In this document: one piece after another, positions 18,541 to 27,779 of the stretch
Layout of the letters: each line of letters begins with the position of its first letter
How positions within the stretch are numbered: position 1 is the stretch's first letter
DNA from: Acidobacterium sp049965615
GTDB lineage: Bacteria > Acidobacteriota > Terriglobia > Terriglobales > Acidobacteriaceae
Assembly: GCA_049965615.1 (NCBI GenBank)
Contig: JBMFWD010000003.1
Coordinates: forward strand, 62,001 to 126,000
Length of the DNA stretch: 64,000 nucleotides
Reading direction: 5' to 3'
Translations under genes and position numbers: made by a program
The notes under the pieces: generated by a model
Database searches by the model: none
What the model was told of the DNA's origin: nothing
What the model saw: only the letters and a program-made list of their open reading frames with translations

Positions 18541-19176
18541 TTATTCCACTTTATTCGATGGATGCCGGGCGGCATAGAGCGCAAACTCACGCGGAGTGTT
18601 GAGATTACGAAACCAATCCTGCGGAGGCCCCGCCGGAACTGGATCAAGTGCACCCGTTGCAAGGATGGATTCCACGTCAAACAGATCAACTCGGCGCGCC
18701 GTACGCATCAGCACCGGAAAGACGCGATGCTCGCCGGACACGAGTAAGCGCCGTATGCCGGGAGCAAGATCGCAATGATACACCGCACACAACGGCTGTG
18801 CCCGGCCCGCGACGAACGGGATAGTCGCGGGAGACTGCGTCAGTCCGGCGCGTTCCGTCATCCAGCGCAAAAAAGCAGCCGGTATGCCGGGCATATCGAC
18901 GGCCAGAAACAGGCTCAGTGCCGTACTAGAGGCTTCCAGCCCTGCGAGGATTCCCGCAAGCGGGCCGGGGCTTTCGTCGCCCGGCAGAGCGGGGTCCGGC
19001 AAGATGGTCGCGCGTTCCGCAAGATCGGGACGATTGCCGCAGATGGCGGCGTCCAGTCCCAGCCCAGTCAGCCGGGCAAGCATATGAGCCACCAGCGGTT
19101 GGCCGGCCAGTTCCAGGCTGGCCTTGTCGCGCCCCATACGGCGGCTGCGCCCACCGGCCAGAAGAAACGCCTGCAT
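18541..19176 (-). CDS. mobA: Molybdenum cofactor guanylyltransferase
   Basis: Attaches GMP to molybdopterin to form the MGD cofactor. The 211-residue protein has the nucleotide-binding LAGGRSRRMGRDKA at 6-19, then ICGNRPD, PGPLAGILAGLE and the metal-binding FLAVDMPGIP. The start (MQAFLLAGG) lies two bases after the dipeptidase stop. No other moa/moe/mog genes are in the window, so mobA appears detached from the rest of the pathway. Confidence 0.93.
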   Translation of the reverse strand: MQAFLLAGGRSRRMGRDKASLELAGQPLVAHMLARLTGLGLDAAICGNRPDLAERATILPDPALPGDESPGPLAGILAGLEASSTALSLFLAVDMPGIPAAFLRWMTERAGLTQSPATIPFVAGRAQPLCAVYHCDLAPGIRRLLVSGEHRVFPVLMRTARRVDLFDVESILATGALDPVPAGPPQDWFRNLNTPREFALYAARHPSNKVE

Positions 19177-19178
19177 CC

Positions 19179-20555
19179 TCAGGCGGCTCCAACTTCTTCA
19201 AAGAAGCGAATGATGGAGTCAATCCCGCGATAGAAGTTCGCTATGTGGAACTTCTCGTTGGGCGCGTGCAGGTTGTCGTCCGGCAGGCCGAAACCCATCA
19301 TGACGGACGGAACGTTCAAATAGCGGTGAAAGTCGCCCACGATGGGAATGGAACCGCCGGAGCGGATGAAGACCGTGTCCTTGCCCCATATGTCTTTCAT
19401 GGCACGGGTAGCGGCGTCAATATAAGGATTGTCCGTCGCAATGACCATCGGCTCGCCCTGGTGAATCAGTCTCACATCCACCACAACGCCCGCCGGCTTG
19501 AGAGATTCGACGAAGGTCTTGTACTTCGCGAAGGTGTCTTCGGCGGTCATGTCCGGTACCAGCCGCATGGAAACCTTCGCCGTCGCCTTGGCCGGGATCA
19601 CCGTCTTGGCTCCCGCACCGATGAAACCACCGGGCATGCCGTGAACATCCAGCGCAGGACGCGCCCAGGTGCGCTCGATGGCTGTAAATCCAGGCTCGCC
19701 AACCAGGCTGGGAGAGCCGATTTCCGTCCTGCGGTAATGCTCTTCGTCAAACGGCAGGCGCTTCCATGCCTGCAGTTCGTCGTTACTGGGCGACTTCACC
19801 TTCTCGTAAAAGCCGGGAATCTGAATCCGCCCGTCATGATCCTTGAGCGCCGCAATGATCTGGCAGAGAGCAACAAAGGGATTCGGCGCAACCCCGCCAT
19901 ACATCCCGGAGTGCAAATCTGTCATGGCTCCGCGCACTTCGATCTCGGTGTAGATCATGCCGCGCAGCCCCACGCAAAGGGTGGGCAGCTCGGGCGCAAA
20001 CATCTCCGTGTCGGAGACCAGCGCAAAGTCAGCCTTCAGCCGCTCGGGGTGCTCCTTGACGAACCTGGCAATCTGTTCGCCGCCAACCTCTTCCTCACCT
20101 TCGAGCAGAACACGAACATTGATGGGCAGCTTGCCGCCGGAGCTCTTCATGAGCGACTCCAGCGCTTTCAGGTGCATGTACATCTGGCCCTTGTCGTCCA
20201 CCGCGCCCCGGGCGTAGAGATTGCCATCCCGCTCGGTCGGCTCGAAGGGCGGCGTCTTCCACTCGTCGAGCGGGTCCGCTGGCTGAACATCGTAGTGGCC
20301 GTACGCAAGACAGGTGGGCTTGCCCTCGGCATGCAGCCAGTCGGCGTAGACCAGCGGATGGCCGGGAGTATCAATAATTTCCACGTTTTCCATTCCGATA
20401 CAGCGCAGATCCATCGCAAGAACTTCAGCGGCACGACGAACGTCGCTCTTGTGTTCCGGCAGCGTGGAAACCGACGGGATACGCAGGAGAGCCTTGAGTT
20501 CTTCGAGGAAACGCTCCTGGTGTTTGTGGGCAAATGCGACAGCGGGCGATGACAT
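19179..20555 (-). CDS. M20 family dipeptidase
   Basis: A 458-residue zinc peptidase of the M20 class (carnosinase/PepV-like dipeptidases). Metal and catalytic motifs are YGHYDVQP (about 92-99), the bridging Asp in GAVDDKGQMYMH, the general base in EGEEEVGG, and later LVSDTEMF. The start ATG at 20555 follows GGAGG by four bases; an earlier in-frame ATG at 20594 has no such site. It heads a minus-strand array with mobA, the MlaF-like ATPase, the lipocalin-like gene, nadE and the DsbA-like gene. Confidence 0.92.
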   Translation of the reverse strand: MSSPAVAFAHKHQERFLEELKALLRIPSVSTLPEHKSDVRRAAEVLAMDLRCIGMENVEIIDTPGHPLVYADWLHAEGKPTCLAYGHYDVQPADPLDEWKTPPFEPTERDGNLYARGAVDDKGQMYMHLKALESLMKSSGGKLPINVRVLLEGEEEVGGEQIARFVKEHPERLKADFALVSDTEMFAPELPTLCVGLRGMIYTEIEVRGAMTDLHSGMYGGVAPNPFVALCQIIAALKDHDGRIQIPGFYEKVKSPSNDELQAWKRLPFDEEHYRRTEIGSPSLVGEPGFTAIERTWARPALDVHGMPGGFIGAGAKTVIPAKATAKVSMRLVPDMTAEDTFAKYKTFVESLKPAGVVVDVRLIHQGEPMVIATDNPYIDAATRAMKDIWGKDTVFIRSGGSIPIVGDFHRYLNVPSVMMGFGLPDDNLHAPNEKFHIANFYRGIDSIIRFFEEVGAA

Positions 20556-20847
20556 GGAGCCTCCGGGGTTCAGAAATGCAAATGCGCGACTCATTATTGT
20601 AAGGGAGAGCAGCAGCGGGCGCTCACCGGCGGTGACGGCAGGAATCCAGGCATTCCCTTCGAGAAAGGAACGGTTCGGCGCACCTCCAGCGAGTTCATGC
20701 GGCCGCTCGGCCGAGGATGCAATTACTACCCGGTAACCGAAACTAACGCCAGTAAATTCTGCACGATAAGACAGGCGACAGGAGCCGCCCGATCAGGCGT
20801 AAACGAGCGCTCCAGCCCAGGTCGAATCCGCCGAAATTCGATGCCTG
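20556..20847. other. Intergenic region without a recognised feature
   Basis: About 290 bases between the dipeptidase start and the rhodanese stop. It should hold the promoter of the minus-strand array, but I see no convincing box, repeat or gene in it. Confidence 0.6.
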
Positions 20848-21186
20848 TCAGTAGCGCGGTACGGTTGGGTCCACCGTACAGGACCAGGCGTCAATGCCGC
20901 CGCGCATGGACTGTACCCGCTCAAAGCCTTGATCCCGCAGCCAGACGGCCACATTCATGGATCGCACACCAGCGTGGCACATCGTCACGATGTGCACATC
21001 GGGGTCAAGCTCCTGCAGTCGCGAGGGGATCTCCCCCATTGGAATCAACAGGCTTCCTTCCACCCGCGCAGTCTGGTACTCGACGTGCTCTCGAACGTCC
21101 AGAAGCAAAAAATCAGAGCGGTTGCCTTCACGGGCTTCGTTCAGCAGTCTGGCGGTGTCGGATGGAGTTATCTCAAAATCGAGCAT
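20848..21186 (-). CDS. Rhodanese-like domain protein
   Basis: A single-domain, 112-residue cytoplasmic rhodanese (sulfurtransferase fold). The LLLDVREHVEYQTARVEGSLLIP segment is the family CH2A-like stretch, and the catalytic Cys is in TMCHAGVRS, which forms the active-site loop. It would pass sulfane sulfur to an acceptor such as cyanide or a protein. It stands alone on the minus strand, divergent from the response regulator gene. Confidence 0.88.
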   Translation of the reverse strand: MLDFEITPSDTARLLNEAREGNRSDFLLLDVREHVEYQTARVEGSLLIPMGEIPSRLQELDPDVHIVTMCHAGVRSMNVAVWLRDQGFERVQSMRGGIDAWSCTVDPTVPRY

Positions 21187-21308
21187 ACCCGTATGATACA
21201 GAGGTAAGCGGTTCCCCGCCGCAGGATGACTCCCTCAGCCCACACGCCGGGACAGCGGAGATTTACGCCCTCCGGCGCGAACAAGATTGGCAGCAGCCGG
21301 AAGGAAGA

Positions 21309-22709
21309 ATGGCCCAGGAAAAAGTTTTAATCGTAGAAGACGAACCACATGCACTGACCGGACTCGCCGAGTTGGTAAGCGGGTGGGGTTATCGCACCGC
21401 CACGGCGCGCGACGGACTCGAGGCTCTGGACCAGGTGAAGGTCTGGCAGCCGGGCATCGTGGTTACCGACCTGAAGATGCCCCGCATGGACGGCATGCGC
21501 CTGCTCGAGGAACTGAACCGCCAGAAGGAGCAGCGCGCAGTCATCGTGCTCACCGCCCAGGGTTCTGTGGAGTCGGCAGTGGAGGCCATGAAAATTGGCG
21601 CCTTTGACTATCTGCAGAAGCCAGTCGACCCCATCCGCCTCAAAACCATTCTGGCAAACGTGACCCGCCAGCTGGAACTTCAGCGCGAAGACGAGACAAA
21701 GCACGAGTCAAAGCGGAACGCGGCATCGCTGGGCCTTCTGGTTGGCGGATCGTCCGCCATGCACGAGATCTTTTCACTGATTGAGCGCGTCGCGCCAACC
21801 AACGTCTCTGTGCTGATCACCGGCGAAAGCGGCACCGGCAAGGAGCTCGTAGCCCGCACCCTGCACGAGCTGAGTCCGCGTCGCAACAAGCCTTTTGTCG
21901 CCGTCAACTGCGCCGCCATTCCCGAATCGCTGATCGAGAGCGAAATCTTCGGCCACGAAAAAGGCGCCTTTACCGGCGCGGTGGAACGCAGGGCCGGTTG
22001 CTTCGAACTGGCCGAAGAAGGCACGCTACTGCTGGATGAGATCGGCGAAATGCCCATCGGAACCCAGGCAAAACTGCTGCGCGTGCTCGAAGAAAGACGC
22101 TACCGGCGGCTGGGCAGCAAGGTGGAAACCCCCATCGACGTCCGCGTGCTGGCCGCGACCAACAAAGAGCCGGAAACCGCCGTCGCCGATGGCCACCTGC
22201 GCGGAGATCTCTATTACCGGCTCAATGTCTTCAACGTACACATGCCGCCCCTGCGTGATCACAAAGAGGACCTGCCGGCCATTGCCGAGCGCATGATCGC
22301 AGAGATGAACGAAAAACACGGGCGCAGCGTGAAAGGCATGGATGCCGAACTGCGCGGACGCCTGATGGCCTTTGACTGGCCCGGGAACGTTCGCGAATTG
22401 CGCAACACCATCGAGCGAGCCATCATTCTTTGCGGCGGAGACGAATTGCAGGCCAGGCATCTGCCGCCCGGATTCGGAACCCGGTCCAGCAAATCCGCCG
22501 TGGAGGTTCCGGCCAACGCCGTGCACGTGGAAGTGGGCACAACCGTCGACGAGGCCGAGCGCATGCTGATTCTCAAAACACTCGAATCCACCCACAACAA
22601 CAAGACAAAAGCGGCGGAGATCCTCGGAATCAGTCTCAAGACCCTCCACAACAAACTGAAAGAGTACTTTCAGAAAAACGAAGAAGGCGATTCTGACACA
22701 GAGAGTTAA
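21309..22709 (+). CDS. NtrC-family sigma-54 response regulator
   Basis: A 466-residue transcription activator. The receiver domain (about 4-118) has the phosphoacceptor Asp at 54 in VVTDLKMP. The AAA+ domain (about 145-375) has GESGTGKE and the sigma-54 contact loop GAFTGA at 219-224. A Fis-type helix-turn-helix (NNKTKAAEILGISLKTLHNKL) closes the protein. The ATG at 21309 directly follows GGAAGGAAG and begins with the receiver beta strand; an upstream in-frame extension to 20697 is not coding. It is followed 31 bases later by its likely partner histidine kinase. Confidence 0.95.
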   Translation: MAQEKVLIVEDEPHALTGLAELVSGWGYRTATARDGLEALDQVKVWQPGIVVTDLKMPRMDGMRLLEELNRQKEQRAVIVLTAQGSVESAVEAMKIGAFDYLQKPVDPIRLKTILANVTRQLELQREDETKHESKRNAASLGLLVGGSSAMHEIFSLIERVAPTNVSVLITGESGTGKELVARTLHELSPRRNKPFVAVNCAAIPESLIESEIFGHEKGAFTGAVERRAGCFELAEEGTLLLDEIGEMPIGTQAKLLRVLEERRYRRLGSKVETPIDVRVLAATNKEPETAVADGHLRGDLYYRLNVFNVHMPPLRDHKEDLPAIAERMIAEMNEKHGRSVKGMDAELRGRLMAFDWPGNVRELRNTIERAIILCGGDELQARHLPPGFGTRSSKSAVEVPANAVHVEVGTTVDEAERMLILKTLESTHNNKTKAAEILGISLKTLHNKLKEYFQKNEEGDSDTES

Positions 22710-22740
22710 CAGCAGGACGGCAAAGGCCTGAAAGCGCGCC

Positions 22741-24684
22741 ATGAGGCTCAAGACAAAACTCGTTCTTGCGATTACGGCACTGGTCTTCATCTGCGTCGTT
22801 TCCATCTCGTGGCTGTTCATGGGCCAGCTTCTTCAGGTTTATCTGAACCAGTCCTACACCTCTACGGACAGCCAGGCGCACCAGGTACTCTTTGCCGTTC
22901 GGCAGGCGCTCGATGTAGGGCTGAACCGCCAGACCTTCGACGTCAACGATCCGGCCGCTGTGCACGCCGCTGTGGCTAATTCCCTGCAATCGAGTCCGGG
23001 TTTGAACAACCTGATGAACTCGATCGTCGACTACTCCCAGATCGTGCAGGACGTGTCTATCACCGACGAGCAGAATCACGTGCTCGCGGCGGCGCCCGAT
23101 CCTACTCTCGTGGGGCAGGTCCTCAAGCGACGGCCCGACTACGCCTCGCTGCGCAAGCTGTCCATGCACCAGTTTCTGAATATTGTTTTTGGACCACCGC
23201 GCGTCTATGACGTCTCCCTGGGCCTCGACCTGAGCGGCAAGCCTTTTCTCCGGTTGCACCTGGGCGTAAGAACCACCTTCCTGCGCAATTCGCTCCGCCC
23301 CTGGCTGATTGAAACACTGCTCCTGGCGATTCTGGTCCTGATTGGCTCCGTGGCCATATCGGCAGGCGTCGCCAACCTCGCCCTGGCTCCCATTGAGATC
23401 ATCAGTCAGCGCCTCGATACGCTCGAGCAAACACAATCGGAGGGTGCCGAAGACGAATCGAGCGAAGAGAAGAAGCGAAAATCCGGCGATGCGGTCGAAC
23501 AGGTTTCCGGAAAGATCGAACGCATCGGCCGCCGCATGCGCAACGTGGAAGAAGTCTTCACCGCCCTCAAGGAAAACCTCGACCAGGTCCTCTCCAATCT
23601 GCAGGACGGCATGATCCTGTTCACCAGCGATGCCCGGGCGATCCTGGTTTCGAACTCCGTGGAGCGATTCCTCGGCATCCGGCGCGATGATCTGCTGGGT
23701 GCGGAGGTGCGGACCATCTTTGACCGCGAAACCCGCCTCGGACGGCTCATCCGCGACTCCTTCGATGCCGGCATGTCCATCGTGCAGGAAGAGATCACAA
23801 CGGAGACCGGGCGCAGAATTCAGATTTCGCTCGACTTCATTCACGATGAGCAACCTTCCGGGGCAAACTCTCTGGGCGCGCTTCTGACTCTCCACGACGT
23901 CGAATCGATTCAGGAACTGGAAACAGAGCTCGAGCTTTCACACCGCATGGCCTCGATTGGGCGCTTGACTGCTGGAGTGGGACATGAAGTGAAGAATCCC
24001 ATCAACGCGATCGTGGTCCACATGGAGCTGTTACGAAACAAGATGCAACTGGATGCCGGCGCCAGCCATCATCTGGAAATCATCGAGTCGGAGATTCGGC
24101 GTCTGGATCGCGTCGTCCAGACGCTGGTCGACTTCTCCCGCCCGGTGGAGATGCATCTGCGCGATCAGGATCTGCGCCAGACGGTGAAACAGGTCATGAC
24201 GCTGGCATCCGTCGAACTCGAAGGGCGCGGGGTAGCCGTGACCAGCCGGCTGCCGGAATCTCCCGTGATGGTGAAGATCGATTCTGACTTGCTGAAGCAG
24301 GCCTTGTTGAATGTCGTTCTCAACGGCGCGCAGGCCATGCCGGAAGGTGGGCGCCTGGAGGTCAAAGTTGCGACCGACAGTCGCTGGGCAACCATCAGCG
24401 TGCGGGATTACGGAACAGGCATTCCTCCCGAGGTGTTGCCCCGAATATTCGACCTGTACTTCACCACGAAATCCGAAGGCAGCGGCATCGGGCTCGCAAT
24501 GACCTACCGGATCGTGCAATTCCAGAACGGCAGGATTGACGTAGAATCAAAAACAGGTTCAGGCACAACGTTCCACTTACGCTTGCCGCTGGCGGCTCCG
24601 CAGGAGATACGCTCGCGCGAAGAACAGGATTCTGCAACGGGTCTCACGGAAGGGACAAGCCTGGTAAAAGGCAATCGGCCATGA
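22741..24684 (+). CDS. Membrane sensor histidine kinase (HAMP-PAS-HisKA-HATPase)
   Basis: A 647-residue kinase, partner of the preceding regulator. There are two membrane helices (about 7-28 and 188-212) flanking a periplasmic sensor domain of about 160 residues of no type I recognise. A HAMP-like linker with an acidic low-complexity insert (about 230-255), a PAS domain (about 285-395), and the phosphoacceptor His at 415 in GVGHEVKNP follow. The C-terminal ATPase domain has the N box LLNVVLNGAQAM, DYGTGIPPEV and GSGIGLAM. The signal is unknown. Its stop overlaps the lipoprotein start by ATGA. Confidence 0.93.
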   Translation: MRLKTKLVLAITALVFICVVSISWLFMGQLLQVYLNQSYTSTDSQAHQVLFAVRQALDVGLNRQTFDVNDPAAVHAAVANSLQSSPGLNNLMNSIVDYSQIVQDVSITDEQNHVLAAAPDPTLVGQVLKRRPDYASLRKLSMHQFLNIVFGPPRVYDVSLGLDLSGKPFLRLHLGVRTTFLRNSLRPWLIETLLLAILVLIGSVAISAGVANLALAPIEIISQRLDTLEQTQSEGAEDESSEEKKRKSGDAVEQVSGKIERIGRRMRNVEEVFTALKENLDQVLSNLQDGMILFTSDARAILVSNSVERFLGIRRDDLLGAEVRTIFDRETRLGRLIRDSFDAGMSIVQEEITTETGRRIQISLDFIHDEQPSGANSLGALLTLHDVESIQELETELELSHRMASIGRLTAGVGHEVKNPINAIVVHMELLRNKMQLDAGASHHLEIIESEIRRLDRVVQTLVDFSRPVEMHLRDQDLRQTVKQVMTLASVELEGRGVAVTSRLPESPVMVKIDSDLLKQALLNVVLNGAQAMPEGGRLEVKVATDSRWATISVRDYGTGIPPEVLPRIFDLYFTTKSEGSGIGLAMTYRIVQFQNGRIDVESKTGSGTTFHLRLPLAAPQEIRSREEQDSATGLTEGTSLVKGNRP

Positions 24685-25265
24685 AAAAGTCCCTGTTTGC
24701 CGGATCGATGCTTGTAATAACGATGACGATGATGACGGGCTGCCGCCCTCGCAATATCATGATCATCGAGCCTGCGCCCCCCGCCCAACCCGAAGAGCCT
24801 CCCATGGCGATCCCGCGCGCCACGATGGCGGATATGCCTGAGATTCCCGAACCACCCCTGCCGCATGTTGTCCTGGGCGGCGCCGTGGCCCCCTCCGTTC
24901 AAAAACATACCTGGAATCGCGATCAGGACCAGCACCCGGCCGACCCTGTCGAAGTGCCAAAGCCGGACGCAAACAAGAGCGCAACCACTGGGGAAGAGCC
25001 GCCAACCACGACCCCCATTGGTCAGCTCTCTGCCGCTCCCAATACGCAGGGGCTTCCCAGCGGCTCCGCGATTGAGCGGCAAATTCAGTCCATTCAGCAC
25101 CAGCTCGCCGGGATAAAAAGGGCTCTTAATAAACAAGAGCAGCGAACCGCCGCGCAGATTCGCACCTTCCTCGCAAAAGCCACCAACGCACTGCAGGCCG
25201 GCGATCTGGACGGCGCCAACACGCTCACGGTAAAAGCCCGCGTGCTGCTCAGCGAGCTCCAGTAA
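24681..25265 (+). CDS. Predicted lipoprotein coupled to the two-component system
   Basis: A 194-residue protein beginning with a lipoprotein signal peptide; the lipobox is MTGC with Cys at about residue 21. The middle (30-130) is Pro/Ala-rich and disordered in appearance. The C-terminal 60 residues form a predicted amphipathic helix pair (RQIQSIQHQLAGIKRALNKQ and LAKATNALQAGDLDGAN). I know no family for it. The four-base overlap with the kinase gene means it is made together with the sensor, so it may tune the sensor or be part of the sensed envelope structure. Confidence 0.75.
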   Translation: MKKSLFAGSMLVITMTMMTGCRPRNIMIIEPAPPAQPEEPPMAIPRATMADMPEIPEPPLPHVVLGGAVAPSVQKHTWNRDQDQHPADPVEVPKPDANKSATTGEEPPTTTPIGQLSAAPNTQGLPSGSAIERQIQSIQHQLAGIKRALNKQEQRTAAQIRTFLAKATNALQAGDLDGANTLTVKARVLLSELQ

Positions 25266-25274
25266 CAACGGGAA

Positions 25275-26132
25275 TCAGCGCTCTCCCCATTTCAGCTTGG
25301 CGCGCAGCACATCGAAAAATCCCCGATCGCCCATGCGCACCAGCCGCACCTTGTGCTTCGACTTGCGGCAATGCAACTCATCGCCCACCTGGAGCGCGAT
25401 CGCCTCCTGCCCGTCCACGGTGAGATACGTCTGGTCGGGAATGCCGGCGACGCTCAGTTGCAGGTCAGAGTCCCCCTGCACCACCAGCGGCCGAAGCGTA
25501 AGCAGGTGCGGGCACACCGGGGTCACGATGAGAGCATCCACATCCGGAGCCAGGATGGGACCGTTCGCCGCCAGCGAATACGCGGTAGAGCCGGTCGGCG
25601 TGGAGATGATGACGCCATCGGCACGAAAGGCCGCCACCAGTTGCTGATCCAGCGCCACCCGGAAGTCTCCCATGCGCGCAATCGCGCCCTTGGAAACCAC
25701 TACATCATTCAGGGCCTCGTGCTCGCTCAGCAGTTCTCCATCGCGGCGCAGCTCGCAATGCAGCATCGCACGCTCCTCGATACCGCAGCAGGATTTGAAC
25801 CAGCCTTCCAGATGGCTGTACAGCTCGTCCAGCCGAACCTCTGTGAGGAAACCGAGCGATCCCAGGTTCACGCTCAGGATCGGCACGCCCGTCTTGGCAA
25901 AGACGCGAGCCGCTGCCAGCAGCGTTCCGTCGCCCCCCAGCACGATGACCAGTTCCGGATGCTCCGCAGGCAGCTCATGCCGCGGAAAAACCGGCGCCTC
26001 CTTCGTGTAAGCTCCTCCAACCTCGTCGAGAGCCGGATCAAACCCATGGGCGCGGAGCCACAGCAGCAGTTCCGGGAGAATGTGGCTCAGTTCTTCCTTT
26101 TGCGGTTTTGCGATGATGGCAACACGGCGCAT
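25275..26132 (-). CDS. nadK: NAD kinase
   Basis: Phosphorylates NAD+ to NADP+. It has 285 residues with VLGGDGTLLAAARVF (the GGDG catalytic motif, near residue 65) and STPTGSTAYSLAANGP, both diagnostic. I chose ATG 26132 (MRRVAIIAKP) because it begins at the first beta strand; the in-frame ATG at 26174 lies inside tlyA. The gene is ten bases downstream of tlyA, an arrangement common in bacteria. It converges on the lipoprotein gene. Confidence 0.95.
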   Translation of the reverse strand: MRRVAIIAKPQKEELSHILPELLLWLRAHGFDPALDEVGGAYTKEAPVFPRHELPAEHPELVIVLGGDGTLLAAARVFAKTGVPILSVNLGSLGFLTEVRLDELYSHLEGWFKSCCGIEERAMLHCELRRDGELLSEHEALNDVVVSKGAIARMGDFRVALDQQLVAAFRADGVIISTPTGSTAYSLAANGPILAPDVDALIVTPVCPHLLTLRPLVVQGDSDLQLSVAGIPDQTYLTVDGQEAIALQVGDELHCRKSKHKVRLVRMGDRGFFDVLRAKLKWGER

Positions 26133-26142
26133 AAGGATCAGT

Positions 26143-26907
26143 TTAGCCGCTAATTTGCCCATTCCAACGGGCATGCATGAGGAATTCTCGATTCCCTTCC
26201 GCGCCGGTAATCGGAGACTCGATCACATCCAGTACGTCACCGCCGATTGCCTGCACCGCCTCCCGAACCCGGTCCACTGCAAACTGCTGCGCTTCCCTAT
26301 CGCGCACGATGCCGCCCTTGCCGACGCGTTCGCGGCCCACCTCAAACTGCGGCTTGACGAGGATGACCCCCTCCAGCGCAGCTCCGGGCGCAGATTCATG
26401 ACGCGCGGCGGCAACGACCGCCGGCAACACCAGCGTAGCGGAAATAAAAGATACGTCCATCGAGAAAAATTCGATCCCATACGGCAAATCGCCGGGATTG
26501 AGAAAACGGGCGTTGGTACGCTCCATCAACGATACCCGCTCGTTACGCCGCAGCCGCTCGGCAATCTGACCATAACCCGTATCCACCGCAAGCACGCGCG
26601 CCGCGCCATGCTGGAGCATGCAGTCCGTAAAGCCTCCGGTCGAAGCGCCTACATCGAGACAGAATTTGCCCGTCAAATCGATCTGCCAGTGCTGTAGCGC
26701 GCCTTCCAGCTTCAGCCCGCCCCGGCTTACAAAACGAAGATCGTCGCCCAGCAGGCGCAGTGCTGCGTCTTCGTCCACAGCCTGGCCCGGCTTGGTCACC
26801 TTCTGCTCATTCACCAGAACCCGAGCTGCAAGAATCAGCGCCTGTGCCCTCTCGCGCGAGGCAGCCAGTCCCCGGTCCACAATCAATTTGTCGAGTCGCA
26901 CCTTCAT
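26143..26907 (-). CDS. tlyA: TlyA-family rRNA 2'-O-methyltransferase
   Basis: A 254-residue protein with an N-terminal S4 RNA-binding domain (about 3-60: RLDKLIVDRGLAASRERAQALI) and an FtsJ-type SAM methyltransferase domain (about 62-250). The SAM loop is CLDVGASTGGFTDC, with later DVSFISATLV and LVKPQFEVGRE. TlyA proteins methylate 16S and sometimes 23S rRNA; the hemolysin name is historical. It starts the tlyA-nadK pair and is divergent from ppgK. Confidence 0.92.
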   Translation of the reverse strand: MKVRLDKLIVDRGLAASRERAQALILAARVLVNEQKVTKPGQAVDEDAALRLLGDDLRFVSRGGLKLEGALQHWQIDLTGKFCLDVGASTGGFTDCMLQHGAARVLAVDTGYGQIAERLRRNERVSLMERTNARFLNPGDLPYGIEFFSMDVSFISATLVLPAVVAAARHESAPGAALEGVILVKPQFEVGRERVGKGGIVRDREAQQFAVDRVREAVQAIGGDVLDVIESPITGAEGNREFLMHARWNGQISG

Positions 26908-27009
26908 GGGATAGTGTTTTTATCCTAACGGGATTGCAACGGATCGGAGCCTTGTTCTGAAAGCAACTCGGTTACAGATTGCATCCAAACCACGAGAACA
27001 GGATTGCCT

Positions 27010-27720
27010 ATGACGAAAACAAAGCCAATTACTCTCGCCATTGACATCGGCGGCACCGGCGTCAAAATGATGCTTCTCAACGAAGTTGGCAAGCCGCTCA
27101 GTGAACGGCACAGGGTTCCCACGCCCGATCCACCCACACCGGAAAACGTGATGGAGACCCTCGACGATCTCAAGAAGCAGATGGGTAAATTTGACCGCGT
27201 CAGCATTGGATTTCCCGGGGTCATCAAGGACGGCGTGGTCCACTCTGCCGCCAACCTCGACCCCGCATGGATCGGATTTCCCTTTGCCAGCGCCATCCGC
27301 AAGCGCTGGAGGAAACCCGTCAGGATGGCCAACGACGCCGCCGTACAGGGGTTCGCAGCCATTCGCGGAAAAGGCGTGGAACTGGTGCTCACGCTGGGAA
27401 CCGGGCTCGGTTCCGCCATCTACACCGATGGCCGCCTCTGCCCCGGCCTGGAACTCGGCCATCATCCCTGGCGCAAAGACCTCACCTACGAGGATTACCT
27501 CGGCAAGGCCGGCTACGAAAAGCACGGCAAAAAGAAGTGGAACAAGTACCTGGCAAAAGCCATTGAGCAAACCACCCGGACCTTCAACTGGGATCATCTC
27601 TACATCGGCGGCGGCAACGCGAAGCACATCACCCTCGATCCTGACCCGAAGATCACTCTCGTCAGCAATGAAGATGGACTGCTCGGCGGCGCGGCCCTCT
27701 GGAGCAACGGGGAGAAGTAA
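27010..27720 (+). CDS. ppgK: Polyphosphate glucokinase (ROK family)
   Basis: A 236-residue sugar kinase. The phosphate-binding DIGGTGVKMMLL near the N-terminus, GFPGVIKDGVVHSAANLDPAW-type middle, NDAAVQGFA and LTLGTGLGSA are typical of the PpgK branch, which uses polyphosphate (and often ATP) to phosphorylate glucose. The ROK zinc motif CxCGxxGC is absent, as expected for this branch. ATG 27010 is preferred to TTG 27004. A terminator follows. It supplies glucose-6-phosphate to the glycolytic genes at the window start. Confidence 0.87.
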   Translation: MTKTKPITLAIDIGGTGVKMMLLNEVGKPLSERHRVPTPDPPTPENVMETLDDLKKQMGKFDRVSIGFPGVIKDGVVHSAANLDPAWIGFPFASAIRKRWRKPVRMANDAAVQGFAAIRGKGVELVLTLGTGLGSAIYTDGRLCPGLELGHHPWRKDLTYEDYLGKAGYEKHGKKKWNKYLAKAIEQTTRTFNWDHLYIGGGNAKHITLDPDPKITLVSNEDGLLGGAALWSNGEK

Positions 27721-27730
27721 ACAATAAAAC

Positions 27731-27763
27731 GCGCGCAAGCCCTGGCGGTTGCGCGCATTTTTT
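27731..27763 (+). terminator. Terminator of ppgK
   Basis: An 8-bp stem (GCGCGCAA with TTGCGCGC) and 10-base loop, followed by ATTTTTT. It lies ten bases after the stop. Confidence 0.85.
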
Positions 27764-27779
27764 GTGAGAGTTGGATTGT

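Noticed and set aside
20697..21308. A 204-codon N-terminal extension of the NtrC-type regulator
   Set aside because: It overlaps the rhodanese gene on the other strand, has composition unlike a protein domain, and the receiver domain starts exactly at the ATG at 21309 behind a good ribosome site.
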